From: an uncultured Bacilli bacterium
GTDB lineage: Bacteria > Bacillota_I > Bacilli_A > RF39 > UBA660
Assembly (NCBI GenBank): GCA_947624535.1
Contig: CANQKU010000011.1
Span: 1-15,712, forward strand
DNA: 15,712 bases
Direction: 5' to 3'
Shown here: positions 10,001 to 15,712 of the stretch, piece after piece
How positions within the stretch are numbered: position 1 is the first letter of the stretch
Layout of the letters: every line of letters begins with the position of its first letter
Notes under the pieces: model-generated
Told to the model about the DNA's origin: nothing
The model's database searches: none
What the model saw: only the letters and a program-made list of their open reading frames with translations
Translations under genes and position numbers: made by a program

Positions 10001-13000
10001 ACTAATGTCATAACAGCTATACTAGCCATTGCTTTTATACTTAGATTTCCTGTCTTACTAATAATAGTCATGGCTGCAGACATTGCTAATAATAAAGTAG
10101 ACAATGCTAAAGACGCACTTAATGTAGATTCTATTGGTAAACCAGAAAGTAAATATAATATTCCTGCTAATAATCCAACAGCAACAGTCATAGCGATTAT
10201 AGAACCTATTGAAGATTGTGCTGAACCAGCTACTTTAATCATCAAAGAAAATACAAGCATTAATATAGACATTGCTGCCGTAGCTCCTGCTAATAATGAA
10301 GGATCTATAAACGATAATAATGCAACAGCTCCTGCCATAATACCAATAGCAACAGTCATAGCAATTATATTACCTTTACAATCTGACGCATCTTTCGTTG
10401 CTCGTATCATTAAGGACATTACAGTTGCTAATACACCTACAGCTGCTACACCTTTTGCTAATGATCCCAAATCAATCATACTAAGAACTACCGCTATAGC
10501 TGCTAATATACCAATAGCGACAGACATTGCTAACAATGTAATAGCTATTTTTGGAGCATCAGAACCTATTTCTTTAACTGCTTTAATTAATGCTATGCAT
10601 ATTGCAGAAAAAGCTATGATTCCTACCATTCCTTTTACAAGTGAACCCCACTTCATTCCAGCTATTAATTTAACAACAATTGCCATTATTAGCATTGATC
10701 CTGCCATAGCTAAAAGTAATCCGCCTACTTTTGCTATACTATCTTCTTTTCCTATTTTTGTAATAGCGACGACAGCTGCAATAAAAGCAATAAATCCAAC
10801 AATGCCTACAGCACCTTTAACAAGTTCACCCCAAGACATTCCAGAAATAATCTTTATAACTAGAGTCATAATACCCATAGCAATTGACATCTTTATCAAC
10901 ATGCTACCTATTTCTTCTAGTTTTCGTTTACCAGCTAATCGTGTTATTGCTAACATTGCTGCTATAAAAGCTACTAGACCTAGAATTCCTACAGCACCTT
11001 TAGCAAGTTCACCCCAAGACATTTTGGATATTAATTTGACAACTATAACCATTATTAATAAAGTTGTAGCCATCTTCTTTAATAAAGTTCCTGCCTTATC
11101 CATGTTTTGGGCACCTTTACCTTTTACTAAGGTACCATAAACCATTAATACAGCACTAATAGCCAATATTAATCCTGCCAAACCATAAAAACCTTGTTGT
11201 GCTTGTTCTGGTTTTAATTTCGCTATAATTTTGACAGCCATTGCTAATAGTAATAACGAAGCAGCGACTCCCATTAAACTAGAGCCGAAACCTTTTACAT
11301 TTGCACCATTTTTGCCTATAGATACTGAAGCATTTGATATCTTTTCTGTAGCAATTGCTAAAGCTACTAATATGCCTGCTAATGCAGCAACTATTCCCAC
11401 AGACATCCATAATTTCTTAGTATCAAAGTATGTTAATAATATTATGGCTCCTACTAATATACCAATAGATATAGCTAAGTCTTTTATTGCTTTTGCTTTT
11501 ATGCTAAATGATAATGCACCTAATACTTTTGAAAATTTCTTAACAACCAAAGCAGAATTTCTAATAACTTCACTAACACCATTAAACATATTACTAAAGC
11601 TATTCAAAAGATTACTAAATGCTCCGATTAAATCCATTACCTTTTTAACACTTGCTAATATGCCAAGACTTAAACCTAAAGCAAATATTTTATCCCAATC
11701 TATTTTACCAACAACTTCAATAACTTTATTAGCAACTGATTTAATAACTTCAGAAATTTTGGACAATCCATTTTTAACACCATTAACTAAACCAGATATT
11801 ACATTTCCACCTACTTCATACATAACAGTAGATGGTGAATGAATACCTAATACAGATTTAATAGTATTTATTATTTTCTTTCCTAATTCTATCATAGAAT
11901 TTACTATAGAACCATCTTTGATTCCATTTATAAATCCAGTAATAAAATTTGAACCGATTTCTCCAGCATTTGAGAAAAAGCTTTTAAATTTATCAATGGC
12001 CTTTTGAACTTGTGGTATTTGCATAAATGCATCAACCATTTTTTTTACAAATTTTATAAGCGCTACTATTCCGTTTGCTAATAGACTTATACCTTTAGTA
12101 ATTACTCCATTTTTTAGTATCCAATCTCTACATTTTACTAAAAAATCACCGATTGATGCGGTTACGCTTAAAATATCTAAATCAAAAGCACCTAATACTT
12201 TACTTATTAATGAAAAAGCAAACCTAAATGCTCCTCCAGTTATTGTTGTTATTATTTGAATTATGGCGAATAAACCTTTAAAAGTTCTTTTAATTTCTTT
12301 AGCTTTATCGTCAGACACTATTAAATGTTTAGTTAATTCATTAAAACCTTTAATAAGTCCATAAAGTTGTTCGGCTTTATCCTTAGGTGGAAATATATCT
12401 GTCCAAGCATTTTTAACGGATTTTATTACTGTTACAAAACCATTAAAAGCATTTTTAAATGATTCTATCAATAAATCTCTTCCAGATGGTTGATCCATTT
12501 GTTTTATTAATTTTTCTAATGGAACACCAGTCTTCTTAGATTGTTCTGCAAGATCTCTTAATGCTTTTATTTCAGCATTAGTAAATCCATTATTCTTTAA
12601 CTGAGCATCAGACATCTTAAGAAGTGTTTTTATGTTAGTTTTAGTTACAGAATCTGATTCTTGTTTTTTATTATTAAGTTTTGTTGTGTATCTGTAACTT
12701 ATACCTAACTTTTTATTTACTCCATTTTGAACTTCAGCCCAATTATACCCAGCTTTAGTTAATGCATCAAATCTTTTTTGTCCGTTACCATAATCGCCAT
12801 TTACAACTTTATTAATAACACCACTTAAATCTTTTGCTTTATCAACAGCTTTATTTGCAGATTTTGTAAAGTTTAAAACTTTATCTGTAAATTGTCCTAA
12901 GGGAGAAGAAAGGGCAGCTTTAAGAACAGCATTTCTAGCTTTTGATGTTTTATCAATAAATCCGCCTACGACATTACTAACACTAGTCCATAACTTTTTA

Positions 13001-14019
13001 GCTTGATTAAAATCACCAAATAATAATTCCCATGTTTCTGCCCAACCAGAACCTGCTGCCTCTTTTAATGTATCTAATAATTGAGTAAATGTCTTGATAT
13101 CTTGTGCAGCTGCAAAAGATCTTTTTCCAAGGTCAGTAGTACTATCTGAATATTTTTCTAACGTCTTTGTAAGTACTTCAGATGTCATCCATTGATGCGA
13201 TAATGAATCATTAAATAAATGTGTTGCATCAAAAGCATCGGAAACTTTTCCTTTCATATCTTTTGTGGTTGATATGTATTTATTTCCTTGCTTCTTTAAA
13301 GTTCCTAAAGCAACACCAGTCTTTATTAATTCATTTTTAAACTCAACTGTTGCCATATTAGCATTTTCAATTGATTTCCAATCTATCAATTTAACATATC
13401 CAGCTGATAACGCTTGAGCAAAATTATACATTGCTCTAGATGCTTCATTAGCATTTGCACCTGATAATGCTGCTTCATTACTAATGCCTTGTATTGCTTT
13501 TACAGCAGAGTCTAGTTTTACACCAGCATTAGTAAATTTACCAATGTTAGTAGTCATATCAGAAAATGAATATATTGTTTTATCTGCATATGTATTTAAT
13601 TCTTCTAAGTATTTCTTAACAGTTTTTAAACTTTCATGACTACTAGCCATAATAGTCTGTATAGAACCCATTTTAAGTTCATACTCAGAAAAACCATCAG
13701 ACACAGGTTTTATAGTTAAAGATTCGGCTATCCTTTTTCCAGCATTTACTGCAGAATTTGTAATATTTGCTAATGCTGTTACTCCCATTACTTGTAAAGC
13801 AGAAAATTTAGTTTTAAGAGTTTCTACACCACTTGATAAACCAGAAAAATTAACTTTTTGTGAAGCAGAATTTAAATTCTCTAAACCTTTAGAGGCACCA
13901 GAAAAGTTTAATTTTGATTTTAACTTATCGATTGTTCCCATAGTAGTTTTTACATTTGACTCAAATCTTTTATTATCAAATTGCATTGAAACTACTTTAT
14001 TATCAACTACATTACTCAT
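7057..14019 (-). CDS. Tail tape measure protein, 2320 residues
   Basis: Sets tail length and leaves the tube at infection, possibly forming the DNA channel in the host membrane. Residues ~76-125 carry the conserved tape-measure start (MGVTALANITNSAVNAGKR, then GFSEYELKMGSIQTIM), residues ~130-245 the helical core with YSFSDMTTNIGKF, and residues ~319-340 GSGWAETWELLFGDF. Residues ~840-1480 are strongly hydrophobic, made of about ten ~60-residue repeats. Residues ~1570-1975 hold a second, amphipathic array with PNSGG. HSPSTVMYEVG (~727) and RSPSKVFYKIG (~2158) are paired motifs typical of tape measures. The C-terminus (INKLNKKLDNVG, then AVKQIVRAARVERRK) is the conserved family end. No peptidase or lysozyme motif was seen. 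At ~0.15 nm per residue the upper estimate is a tail near 350 nm. The ATG overlaps the preceding stop by four bases. Confidence 0.97.
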   Translation of the reverse strand: MSNVVDNKVVSMQFDNKRFESNVKTTMGTIDKLKSKLNFSGASKGLENLNSASQKVNFSGLSSGVETLKTKFSALQVMGVTALANITNSAVNAGKRIAESLTIKPVSDGFSEYELKMGSIQTIMASSHESLKTVKKYLEELNTYADKTIYSFSDMTTNIGKFTNAGVKLDSAVKAIQGISNEAALSGANANEASRAMYNFAQALSAGYVKLIDWKSIENANMATVEFKNELIKTGVALGTLKKQGNKYISTTKDMKGKVSDAFDATHLFNDSLSHQWMTSEVLTKTLEKYSDSTTDLGKRSFAAAQDIKTFTQLLDTLKEAAGSGWAETWELLFGDFNQAKKLWTSVSNVVGGFIDKTSKARNAVLKAALSSPLGQFTDKVLNFTKSANKAVDKAKDLSGVINKVVNGDYGNGQKRFDALTKAGYNWAEVQNGVNKKLGISYRYTTKLNNKKQESDSVTKTNIKTLLKMSDAQLKNNGFTNAEIKALRDLAEQSKKTGVPLEKLIKQMDQPSGRDLLIESFKNAFNGFVTVIKSVKNAWTDIFPPKDKAEQLYGLIKGFNELTKHLIVSDDKAKEIKRTFKGLFAIIQIITTITGGAFRFAFSLISKVLGAFDLDILSVTASIGDFLVKCRDWILKNGVITKGISLLANGIVALIKFVKKMVDAFMQIPQVQKAIDKFKSFFSNAGEIGSNFITGFINGIKDGSIVNSMIELGKKIINTIKSVLGIHSPSTVMYEVGGNVISGLVNGVKNGLSKISEVIKSVANKVIEVVGKIDWDKIFALGLSLGILASVKKVMDLIGAFSNLLNSFSNMFNGVSEVIRNSALVVKKFSKVLGALSFSIKAKAIKDLAISIGILVGAIILLTYFDTKKLWMSVGIVAALAGILVALAIATEKISNASVSIGKNGANVKGFGSSLMGVAASLLLLAMAVKIIAKLKPEQAQQGFYGLAGLILAISAVLMVYGTLVKGKGAQNMDKAGTLLKKMATTLLIMVIVVKLISKMSWGELAKGAVGILGLVAFIAAMLAITRLAGKRKLEEIGSMLIKMSIAMGIMTLVIKIISGMSWGELVKGAVGIVGFIAFIAAVVAITKIGKEDSIAKVGGLLLAMAGSMLIMAIVVKLIAGMKWGSLVKGMVGIIAFSAICIALIKAVKEIGSDAPKIAITLLAMSVAIGILAAIAVVLSMIDLGSLAKGVAAVGVLATVMSLMIRATKDASDCKGNIIAMTVAIGIMAGAVALLSFIDPSLLAGATAAMSILMLVFSLMIKVAGSAQSSIGSIIAMTVAVGLLAGILYLLSGLPIESTLSASLALSTLLLAMSAAMTIISKTGNLSIKAMASIAVMTLVVAGLAGILRLLAGLPIGAMLPSVLALSTLLLAMSAAMVIIGKLGTMSPMAMVSVAVMTLVVAGLAGILYLIAGLPSQSTLANVQALSTLLLAMSAACLILTVVGLGGPAALIGIGSLMAIIVGVGGLMAAIGALTSKFPQLEEFLDKGIPILEKIGHGLGSVLGNIIAGFSEAIFGTLPKLGLSLSQFMINATPFIVGMKMIDSSVIDGVSSLGKALLILTGAKLLDSLTSWLTGGSSLADFGKQLVPFGESMVKFSDSISGKIDSGAVVAAASAGKSLAEMAKNLPNSGGWLGKIFGENDVDDFGVKMEAFGKSMAKFSKAVAGKVDAKAVESAANAGKVVSEMASNLPNSGGWLGALAGENDMDDFANKMLAFGKGIVKFSKKVAGKVDVKAVESAANAGKVLTSLADSIPNSGGLVSLFTGDNAIDDFGGKLVTFAGSLVNFSDIVTGKVDGYNGVDEGAVTAAAAAGGALSALANSIPNSGGLISIFKGDNGIEEFGKNIVTFGKSLVDFSNVVVECKANSMSNAVETAKGLVEIAASVQDIDLDSIANFDVAPLGESIANFSTNVSSVKPEAMKAATDAGKALIWILSNLDECKPNLNDKFDVVPIGNKIKSFYDKISTVDPTKIDAAVTSAHRLKALINDLNALNADGVGVFVKAIKKISNIDMTKLSETLSNVPNNCKTVGTDMVKMLSSGMASNKDLPKKKITSIIIGMIKAVDDKKPSFKAAAISIMKEFDSGISTYQNKIVVIISKALDDAIITIKSYRSTFRNEGMNVAIGFANGIGSYAYLSELKSRAMAKKASEAAAKALKERSPSKVFYKIGAYGGQGFVNALDDYGKISYNAGSSMGIKAKNGIMNAMDNIRYIMDCDLDMEPTIRPILDLTDVESGANIVDDMFNRDFTMGGISNARAISVMMKNGNQNGTNKDVVAAINKLNKKLDNVGGTTNNINGVNYGDDSELTNAVKQIVRAARVERRK
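8100..9300 (-). repeat. Second tape measure repeat array (PNSGG units)
   Basis: Five clear copies of a 63-68 residue unit, roughly DFGxKMxxFGxSMxKFS, GKVDxxAV, SAANAGK, then PNSGG. They begin near 9285, 9095, 8905, 8720 and 8510. PNSGG falls near 9130, 8941, 8749 and 8545, giving steps of about 189, 192 and 204 bases. Two or three weaker copies without PNSGG continue to about 8100 (units with PLGESIANFS and PIGNKIKSF). All are in frame, so this is protein repeat growth, not a mobile element or CRISPR. Confidence 0.8.
9690..11490 (-). repeat. Ten-copy hydrophobic ~60-residue repeat array in the tape measure
   Basis: Related units end near plus-strand positions 11430, 11200, 11012, 10829, 10646, 10470, 10300, 10125, 9945 and 9765. 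Two subsets are still alike at DNA level. Units with WGELxKGAVGI recur every 183 bases (CCCC at 11012, 10829 and 10646). Units with ALSTLLLAMSAA recur every 180 bases (CATTGCTAA at 10081, 9901 and 9721). All periods keep the frame. Each unit has a membrane-like helix pair rich in Ile, Leu, Ala, Met and Gly. Positions other than those six are estimates. Confidence 0.85.
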
Positions 14020-14393
14020 TTTCTAGTTACCTCCCTCCATGCTTCTTCCGCAATTTTATCAAAAATAGGTTGAATAGCTGGATTTATATAATCTCTACCT
14101 TCAACCCAACCTCCGCCATTGGTTCCATGACCATATTGTAATATAACGGCTATTGGTACTCCTTGTTTTATGTTTGAATTTTTAAAATTTATAGATATAG
14201 TACCATTTTTACGTTCTATTTCATAAGACCATGATTTAGCAGTCAAGCCAGTTTTGATTGGTGTTGCTGAAGATAAAGCAGCTACACCTTCTTTTCCATA
14301 TTTATCTAACATACCGATGTTTACAGATTCTTTTAATCTTTCTAAATATTTATTAAGTTTAGAAAAATCACCTTGTTGTTCAAACCTTATCAC
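14016..14393 (-). CDS. HK97 gp10-like tail-completion / neck protein
   Basis: 125 residues. The layout fits the HK97 gp10 family: an N-terminal helix, then a basic, Thr/Ser-rich segment (SSATPIKTGLTAKSWSYEIE), a short beta region, the loop PIAVILQYGHGT and the C-terminal helix of DYINPAIQPIFDKIAEEAW. These proteins sit at the head-tail junction and help complete or terminate the tail. The start is GTG at 14391-14393: an in-frame TAA lies 27 bases upstream, with no ATG or better start between. Its AAGGA site is 11 bases away, rather far. The stop TGA overlaps the tape measure ATG (ATGA, 14016-14019), so the two are probably translationally coupled. The place is unusual compared with lambda or HK97, where such genes precede the major tail gene, but I recall this order in Clostridia phages. 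Confidence 0.8.
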   Translation of the reverse strand: MIRFEQQGDFSKLNKYLERLKESVNIGMLDKYGKEGVAALSSATPIKTGLTAKSWSYEIERKNGTISINFKNSNIKQGVPIAVILQYGHGTNGGGWVEGRDYINPAIQPIFDKIAEEAWREVTRK

Positions 14394-14406
14394 TTTTACA
14401 TCGTTC

Positions 14407-14430
14407 CTTAAAAATTATATTGTTTTTAAG
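14407..14430 (-). promoter_or_regulatory. Hairpin overlapping the ribosome site of the gp10-like gene
   Basis: On the minus strand CTTAAAAA (14423-14430) is exactly complementary to TTTTTAAG (14407-14414), around an eight-base loop. The 3' arm contains the AAG of the AAGGA ribosome site (14405-14409) used by the GTG-started gene. The stem is almost all A-U, so it would be weak. No T-run follows, so it is not a terminator. Confidence 0.4.
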
Positions 14431-14443
14431 CTAATAATTTCAT
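14426..14443 (-). other. Five-codon leader ORF (MKLLA) with a strong ribosome site
   Basis: In the 75-base gap before the gp10-like gene, AAGGAG lies seven bases before ATG AAA TTA TTA GCT TAA. This ribosome site is better placed than that of the real gene downstream. The product would be only MKLLA. Its stop codon lies inside the 5' arm of the adjacent hairpin, so a leader role in translational coupling is possible. Expression is unproven and it may be chance. Confidence 0.3.
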
Positions 14444-14468
14444 GTTATTTCTCCTTCTATAAGAAAGA

Positions 14469-15026
14469 TTATCCCCTTGTATGATATTTACTCTTTCGTG
14501 CTTCATTTAATGCTCTATTTCGACTCATTATTTCAGATCTACTCATTTTCTTTGGAGGAGCATTTTTAATTTCACATATTCTTATCAGAGTTAAAAGTCT
14601 ATTAATATGCCACTTTTGATATTCTTGTGGTATATTAAAAGCAATCATCCAATAATATATTAATTCTGAAGTTATAGTTTCTCCATTACCACCTTTTCCT
14701 TTTCTTTCATTTGAAAATGTTGTAGCTGTCATAGGAGCACTAATATATTGTTCTATTTTTTTTATTTCGTTATTTGTTAATGTGTTATACACATTTGAAT
14801 CAACATTTTTTGTCAATGTCATACAACGAATATAATCTAATATTTCTTTTTTTGTTTTTTCTTGTAAAATAGATTTATTAGAAAAGAACGGTTTATTCCA
14901 TTTCGATTCCCATTTTGAAATAGAAAGAAGAGAATGCTCCATTTCTAACTTACAGCCTTTTATAATTTCAAATTCTTCTGTTTTTTCATTAAAAACTTCC
15001 TTATCTGGTATTATCATCTGAAGCAT
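14469..15026 (-). CDS. Probable second tail assembly chaperone (gpT-like position)
   Basis: 185 residues. Features I recall from a family conserved in Bacillota phages are LSISKWESKW near residue 34, DYIRCMTLTKNVD, the segment SELIYYWMIAFNIP, and the basic tail PPKKMSRSEIMSRNRALN. It is normally annotated as hypothetical and placed just before the tape measure. Position suggests the second member of a chaperone pair; no enzymatic motif is visible. The ATG follows an AAGGTG site with seven bases between. An in-frame TAG (15030-15032) lies two codons before the ATG, so this gene must start for itself and cannot be the extension of a frameshifted gpG-gpGT type fusion across the junction. It begins 17 bases after the first chaperone. 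The role is inferred; the family is fairly recognisable. Confidence 0.6.
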   Translation of the reverse strand: MLQMIIPDKEVFNEKTEEFEIIKGCKLEMEHSLLSISKWESKWNKPFFSNKSILQEKTKKEILDYIRCMTLTKNVDSNVYNTLTNNEIKKIEQYISAPMTATTFSNERKGKGGNGETITSELIYYWMIAFNIPQEYQKWHINRLLTLIRICEIKNAPPKKMSRSEIMSRNRALNEARKSKYHTRG

Positions 15027-15043
15027 CCTCTATCACCTTCTTT

Positions 15044-15517
15044 CTACGTTGCACTTGCGAGAGCATCTTGGGATACTATCCCATCAGTTTTTGAAATATC
15101 GTTTAATTCCTGTTTTGTTACGTTTTCTATTCCTCCACGCTCATTTATAGCGTTTACAGCATCTTGGGGAACAATTCCCATTATAAAATCACTCGCTGCT
15201 GTATCAGAAGTAGATAATTCCATATATAATTCGCTATATGCTTCTGTTTGAGAAAATTCATTTGATAGCTCTTCAGATTTTATGAATCTCTTTCCATCAG
15301 CACTCTTTTCTCCATATGCTTTTAATATGAGATCTTTAAATAACTTAACCAGTTTTGGAGTATCTTGGGTCTGGATTATTTTATTAATCATAGTTGTTAA
15401 TCCACCTGTTATTCCCATCTCCATCTCCATAATTTCTGCTTTGTTTAAATTAAACCAGAAATCCTCTGTTCTTTCAATTCCATTATAATCGGTATACTTT
15501 ATAGTCTTTTTTAACAT
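15044..15517 (-). CDS. Tail assembly chaperone (gpG-like position)
   Basis: 157 residues. The N-terminus (KTIKYTDYNGIERTEDFWFN), the following acidic helix (KAEIMEMEM) and the segment LKAYGEKSADGKRFIKSEEL match a family I recall from Clostridia phages and prophages, usually annotated as tail assembly chaperone or hypothetical protein. It lies between the probable major tail gene and the tape measure, the gpG position of lambda. Such proteins bind the tape measure during tail assembly and are absent from the finished virion. The ATG start has an AAAGGAG site (15528-15534) ten bases upstream. The last ~45 residues repeat a short phrase (GIVPQDA, then GIVSQDA), so the C-terminus looks like a small internal duplication. 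Family membership is recalled, not searched. Confidence 0.75.
   Translation of the reverse strand: MLKKTIKYTDYNGIERTEDFWFNLNKAEIMEMEMGITGGLTTMINKIIQTQDTPKLVKLFKDLILKAYGEKSADGKRFIKSEELSNEFSQTEAYSELYMELSTSDTAASDFIMGIVPQDAVNAINERGGIENVTKQELNDISKTDGIVSQDALASAT
15062..15180 (-). repeat. Short duplication in the chaperone gene, each copy with an inverted repeat
   Basis: On the plus strand AGCATCTTGGG occurs at 15062 and again at 15158, exactly 96 bases (32 codons) apart. The copies encode GIVSQDA and GIVPQDA. Each contains an inverted repeat: TGGGATACTATCCCA (15069-15083, seven-base arms around one base) and the imperfect TGGGGAACAATTCCCA (15165-15180). The spacing keeps the frame, so a partial 3' duplication of the gene is the simplest reading; a regulatory role for the palindromes is not supported. 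Confidence 0.6.
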
Positions 15518-15540
15518 GATATTTTACTCCTTTCATAAAT

Positions 15541-15579
15541 AAAAAAAGAACTGTAGAGGTTTTACCCTCATACAGTCCC
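15541..15579 (-). terminator. Intrinsic terminator after the probable major tail gene
   Basis: Read on the minus strand, ACTGTA-T-GAGG (15566-15576) pairs with CCTC-TACAGT (15550-15559): a 10-bp stem with a single bulged base and a 6-base loop. A seven-T run (15541-15547) follows, two bases after the stem. Outer G-T and G-C pairs (15577-15579 with 15547-15549) could lengthen the stem. It begins 25 bases after the upstream stop codon and ends just before the ribosome site of the next gene, with no clear promoter in between. Downstream tail genes are therefore probably made by partial read-through. Confidence 0.85.
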
Positions 15580-15604
15580 ATTTTCAATAAAAAATATAAA
15601 CTAA

Positions 15605-15712
15605 TTAAATGTTTGGAGTTAATACTAACTCACTTATATCATAGGTCTTAGTTGTAGACTTACCATCCTTTGTAGCACTAACTGTTATAGCGGTACATTC
15701 CTCGGTTAGCCT
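15605..15712 (-). CDS. Probable major tail (tube) protein, C-terminal end only
   Basis: Open reading frame entering from the right edge and ending at TAA (15605-15607); only the last 35 residues are visible, so the start lies outside the window. The visible part alternates Thr/Val/Ile with polar residues (ITVSATKDGKSTTKTYDISE), as in the beta strands of tail-tube proteins. The main argument is position: in siphoviruses the major tail protein directly precedes the tail assembly chaperones, and here a strong terminator separates it from a recognisable chaperone gene, as is common after highly expressed structural genes. The visible sequence alone is not diagnostic; it could be another beta-rich structural protein. 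The assignment is an inference from gene order. Confidence 0.5.
   Translation of the reverse strand, partial: RLTEECTAITVSATKDGKSTTKTYDISELVLTPNI

Noticed and set aside
8100..11500. Regularly spaced repeats resembling a CRISPR or satellite array
   Set aside because: Periods are multiples of three, repeats are translated in frame and there are no unique spacers; they are protein repeats of the tape measure.
8423..11842. Three long plus-strand ORFs (8423-9751, 9875-11140, 11231-11842) opposite the tape measure
   Set aside because: They mirror the biased Ala/Ile/Leu/Met/Gly codons of the repeats on the coding strand, have low-complexity products, and overlap a certain gene throughout.
14414..14419. 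TATAAT on the minus strand as a promoter -10 box
   Set aside because: The best -35 match (ATGAAA at 18 bases) is weak, and the transcript would start at the ribosome site itself; AT-rich chance match.
1..15712. Alternative genetic code with TGA read as an amino acid
   Set aside because: TGA ends several genes just before the next ribosome site and start, and Trp positions that I checked use TGG.
1..15712. Defence, anti-defence or metabolic cargo genes
   Set aside because: Every credible gene is explained as tail morphogenesis or a small phage protein of unknown role.

Overview
The window is one block of a tailed-phage genome, free or integrated, covering the tail morphogenesis module. Every credible gene is on the minus strand, so transcription runs from high to low coordinates. 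The DNA is AT-rich (about one third G+C by eye). Strong GGAGG-type ribosome sites, standard stop codons (TGA and TAA both end genes; the Trp codons read, in the first gene and at gene ends, are TGG) and the protein families point to a low-G+C Bacillota host, probably a gut Clostridia or Bacilli relative. The long tape measure, with no sheath or tube pair in view, indicates a long-tailed siphovirus.

In transcription order the window holds: the last 35 codons of a probable major tail protein (15605-15712); an intrinsic terminator (15541-15579); two probable tail assembly chaperones (15044-15517 and 14469-15026); a short leader with a five-codon ORF and a hairpin (14407-14443); an HK97 gp10-like tail-completion protein starting at GTG (14016-14393); a 2320-residue tape measure protein overlapping it by four bases (7057-14019); a 947-residue fibronectin-III tail protein with a distal-tail-like C-terminus (4209-7052); a 354-residue tail hub protein (3143-4207); a 522-residue tail fibre with OB-like, coiled-coil and Ig-like parts (1568-3136); an 88-residue protein resembling the crAss001_48 family (1295-1561); and the first 424 codons of a second fibre or minor structural protein that runs off the left edge (1-1273).

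The genes form one assembly line. The chaperones would coat the tape measure, the tube polymerises around it, the gp10-like protein would cap the head-proximal end, and the fibronectin, hub and fibre proteins build the tip that meets the host surface. Genes are packed with gaps of 1-17 bases or a 4-base overlap. The exceptions are the 97-base terminator spacer and the 75-base leader before the gp10-like gene. No stretch over 300 bases lacks a gene.

I saw no defence, integration, lysis, metabolic or RNA genes and no obviously new system. The most interesting points are a one-gene cassette between near-identical translation-initiation repeats, a structural module shared by two different tail proteins, and two long in-frame repeat arrays in the tape measure, one strongly hydrophobic.
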